A DNA stretch of 42,944 nt from Gammaproteobacteria bacterium (lineage in GTDB: Bacteria > Pseudomonadota > Gammaproteobacteria > Enterobacterales > Alteromonadaceae), in NCBI GenBank assembly GCA_018825965.1, contig JAHKAA010000051.1:92032-134975 (forward strand), in the 5' to 3' direction. Positions within the stretch are counted from its first letter, which is position 1. Each line of letters begins with the position of its first letter. Below the pieces are notes generated by a model. It saw only the letters and a program-made list of their open reading frames with translations. It made no database searches and was not told the DNA's origin. This document shows, piece after piece, positions 41,461 to 42,944 of this stretch. Made by a program: the position numbers and the translations under genes.

Positions 41461-42567
41461 ATGGCGGTTACCTTAAAGAGTACGCCTCGTGCTGATGGTT
41501 TTTTTATGCCTGCCGAATGGGCGACACATAAACAAACCTGGATGGTATGGCCAGAACGTACCGACAACTGGCGTTTAGGCGCCAAGCCAGCGCAACAGGC
41601 CTTTTGCGCCGTCATTCGTGCTATCGCCCGTTTTGAGCCTGTGACTGTATTGGCTTCTGCCGTTCAGTTTGCCAATGCTCAGGCGCAGTTGAGCTTAGAG
41701 CCAACCACTCACCCAATTCGTGTGCTTGAAACTTCAACAGACGACGCCTGGTGCCGTGACACTGGCCCTACTTTTGTCACCAATGGCAAAGAAGTGCGGG
41801 CTGTCGACTGGACCTTTAATGCCTGGGGTGGTTTAAACGGCGGTTTGTATTTCCCATGGCACAGAGACGATCAGGTCGCACAAAAAATTGCCAACATTGA
41901 AAGCACAGCACGTTACCGCACCGAAGGCTTCGTGCTCGAAGGTGGTGCTATTCATGTGGATGGTGAAGGCACTTTATTAACCACTGAAGAATGTTTGCTG
42001 AACAAAAACCGCAACCCGGATTTATCCCGCGAACAAATCGAGCAGATGCTGTCGGACTATTTAAGTATTGATAAAGTCATTTGGCTCAAAGAAGGCATTT
42101 TTAACGACGAAACCGATGGTCACGTCGACAATATGTGCTGTTTTGTTGGCCCTGCTGAAGTTTTATTGGCCTGGACTGACGATAAAAACGATCCGCAGTA
42201 CGAACGTTCACGCGCCGCTTTAGAAGTACTGGAAAACAGCACTGACGCGAAAGGCCGTAGCTTTACAGTACACAAGCTGCCTGTGCCCGCTCCTATGCTG
42301 GCCAAAGCAGACGAATACGCCACTGTGGATTTAACAGGCGCTGCTGTGCCTCGTGAATCTGAAGCCCGTTTAGCCGGATCTTACATCAACTTCTATCTAT
42401 GTAATGGAGGTTTGGTGCTGCCGGTATTTGACGATGCCAACGATCAGTTGGCGATAGAGATCCTGAGTAAAGTCTTTCCAAAGCATCAGGTGGTGACTGT
42501 GCCTGGCCGGGAGATTTTGTTAGGTGGTGGTAATGTGCACTGCATAACTCAGCAGCAACCTGCATGA
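41461..42567 (+). CDS. aguA: Agmatine deiminase
   Basis: Protein of 368 residues of the peptidyl-arginine-deiminase-like fold, converting agmatine to N-carbamoylputrescine and ammonia. Key blocks are PAEWATHKQTWMVWP near the start, DDAWCRDTGP, NDETDGHVDNMCCF with the catalytic His and Asp region, and the C-terminal GGGNVHCITQQ with nucleophile Cys361. The frame is open back to 41425 inside aguB; the ATG at 41461 is taken as the start because it directly follows the aguB stop codon and gives the family N-terminus. AAGG lies about 11 bases upstream. A terminator follows at 42595. Confidence 0.95.
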   Translation: MAVTLKSTPRADGFFMPAEWATHKQTWMVWPERTDNWRLGAKPAQQAFCAVIRAIARFEPVTVLASAVQFANAQAQLSLEPTTHPIRVLETSTDDAWCRDTGPTFVTNGKEVRAVDWTFNAWGGLNGGLYFPWHRDDQVAQKIANIESTARYRTEGFVLEGGAIHVDGEGTLLTTEECLLNKNRNPDLSREQIEQMLSDYLSIDKVIWLKEGIFNDETDGHVDNMCCFVGPAEVLLAWTDDKNDPQYERSRAALEVLENSTDAKGRSFTVHKLPVPAPMLAKADEYATVDLTGAAVPRESEARLAGSYINFYLCNGGLVLPVFDDANDQLAIEILSKVFPKHQVVTVPGREILLGGGNVHCITQQQPA

Positions 42568-42570
42568 TTT

Positions 42571-42587
42571 CACTTTAAGTTAAAGTG
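42571..42587. repeat. Palindrome after aguA
   Basis: CACTTTAA-G-TTAAAGTG is a perfect 8+8 palindrome four bases after the aguA stop codon and just before the terminator hairpin. It may extend the terminator structure; another role is not evident. Confidence 0.4.
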
Positions 42588-42594
42588 AATAAAG

Positions 42595-42623
42595 AAAAAC
42601 GGAACTTCAGGTTCCGTTTTTTT
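42595..42623 (+). terminator. Rho-independent terminator of aguBA
   Basis: ACGGAAC (42599-42605) pairs with GTTCCGT (42611-42617) around a TTCAG loop. It is flanked by A on the left and a run of seven T on the right. Confidence 0.9.
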
Positions 42624-42660
42624 ATGGCAAACACAAAAACTCTTGTTGATACAGATAAAA

Positions 42661-42685
42661 AAAACCGCCGATAACGGCGGTTTTT
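42661..42685. terminator. Bidirectional terminator between aguA and the surface-protein gene
   Basis: AAAACCGCCG (42661-42670) pairs with CGGCGGTTTT (42675-42684) around an ATAA loop, with T on the right and a run of A on the left. It serves mainly the leftward gene that ends at 42707. Confidence 0.88.
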
Positions 42686-42706
42686 ACGTGGAACTACAAA
42701 GTTCTG

Positions 42707-42944
42707 TTAGTTACGACGACGGCGTAAGAAAGCCAGAGGTAATAACATCAGCGATAACCAACCGAAGCTACCACTTGATTTTTTAGGTGCCGGAGCAACT
42801 GTCACATTAAAAGTGGCAGTGTTGGAAGTTAAACCCGCACTGTCAGTCGCAACTACAGTCACAGCAACTGTGCCTGCTTCATCCCAGGTAGGTACCCGGG
42901 CCAGATTGACCTTACCATCCGCATAAGTAAACAGAGCTGGTGTC
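42707..42944 (-). CDS. C-terminal end of a surface protein with Ig-like domain and GlyGly-CTERM-type tail (gene runs off window)
   Basis: The reverse strand is open from the window edge to a TAA at 42707-42709 (78 codons). The visible part shows an Ig-like/bacterial repeat strand pattern (GTVAVTVVATDSAGLTSNTA), a short linker (APAPKKSSGS), then a hydrophobic helix and arginine cluster (FGWLSLMLLPLAFLRRRRN). Linker with Gly/Ser, membrane helix and Arg-rich end make a GlyGly-CTERM-type signal, processed by rhombosortase in bacteria with a type II secretion system. The enzymatic part of the protein is outside the window, so its function cannot be stated. Confidence 0.8.
   Translation of the reverse strand, partial: TPALFTYADGKVNLARVPTWDEAGTVAVTVVATDSAGLTSNTATFNVTVAPAPKKSSGSFGWLSLMLLPLAFLRRRRN

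Noticed and set aside
1..42944. CRISPR arrays, insertion sequences, prophage, tRNA or rRNA genes
   Set aside because: Reading both strands I found no regularly spaced repeats, transposase or integrase motifs, or tRNA-like cloverleaf with CCA-type ends.

Overview
The window (about 43 kb, roughly half GC) looks like chromosomal DNA of an aquatic heterotrophic gammaproteobacterium, most like Rheinheimera or a neighbouring Alteromonadales/Chromatiaceae genus. That rests on the protein mix (DUF4144, NhaR, CydABX-DC, UbiF, agmatine deiminase route, GlyGly-CTERM tail, extracellular S8 protease with a PPC domain) and is inference from remembered families, not a search. I see no phage genes, insertion sequence, CRISPR array, rRNA or tRNA.

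Layout. 1-8.4 kb: end of a TorF-like porin gene, ppnP, an Atm1-type ABC exporter, a Na+/Ca2+ antiporter, a small orphan gene, a ParD-like/methionine aminopeptidase pair, a short chemotaxis receptor, an nhaR regulator, a possible small RNA and a DUF4144 gene. 8.4-19.5 kb: an orphan GAF-PAS histidine kinase, then copper handling: DUF3703, two small His/Met-rich exported proteins, a TolC-like lipoprotein, a Tat-exported multicopper oxidase, and beyond a secreted subtilase the cueR-copA pair divergent from a copZ-like chaperone. 19.5-26.7 kb: a YeeZ-like NAD(P)-binding protein, then cytochrome bd genes cydA-cydB-cydX-cydD-cydC behind a perfect FNR-type box. 26.7-31 kb: porin, one-lobe PstS-like protein, chemotaxis receptor, and a secreted orphan.

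31-38.3 kb is an arabinan-use locus: a surface lipoprotein GH43 enzyme with ricin-type repeats, two exported endo-arabinanase-like GH43 enzymes, a GPH-family sugar:cation symporter and a cytoplasmic GH43 enzyme. A near-identical palindrome, TTGTAWTACAA or a variant with the same core, lies upstream of all four transcription units and probably marks one regulon whose regulator is outside the window. 38.3-42.9 kb: ubiF-like hydroxylase, periplasmic thioredoxin-fold protein, aguB-aguA (agmatine to putrescine) behind a hairpin-rich leader, and the 3' end of a surface protein gene with a GlyGly-CTERM-type tail.

The observations most worth following are the ParD-like/Map pair with its own palindrome, the shared arabinan operator, the porin/PstS-like/receptor cassette, and the copper cluster that has an outer-membrane channel but no visible pump.
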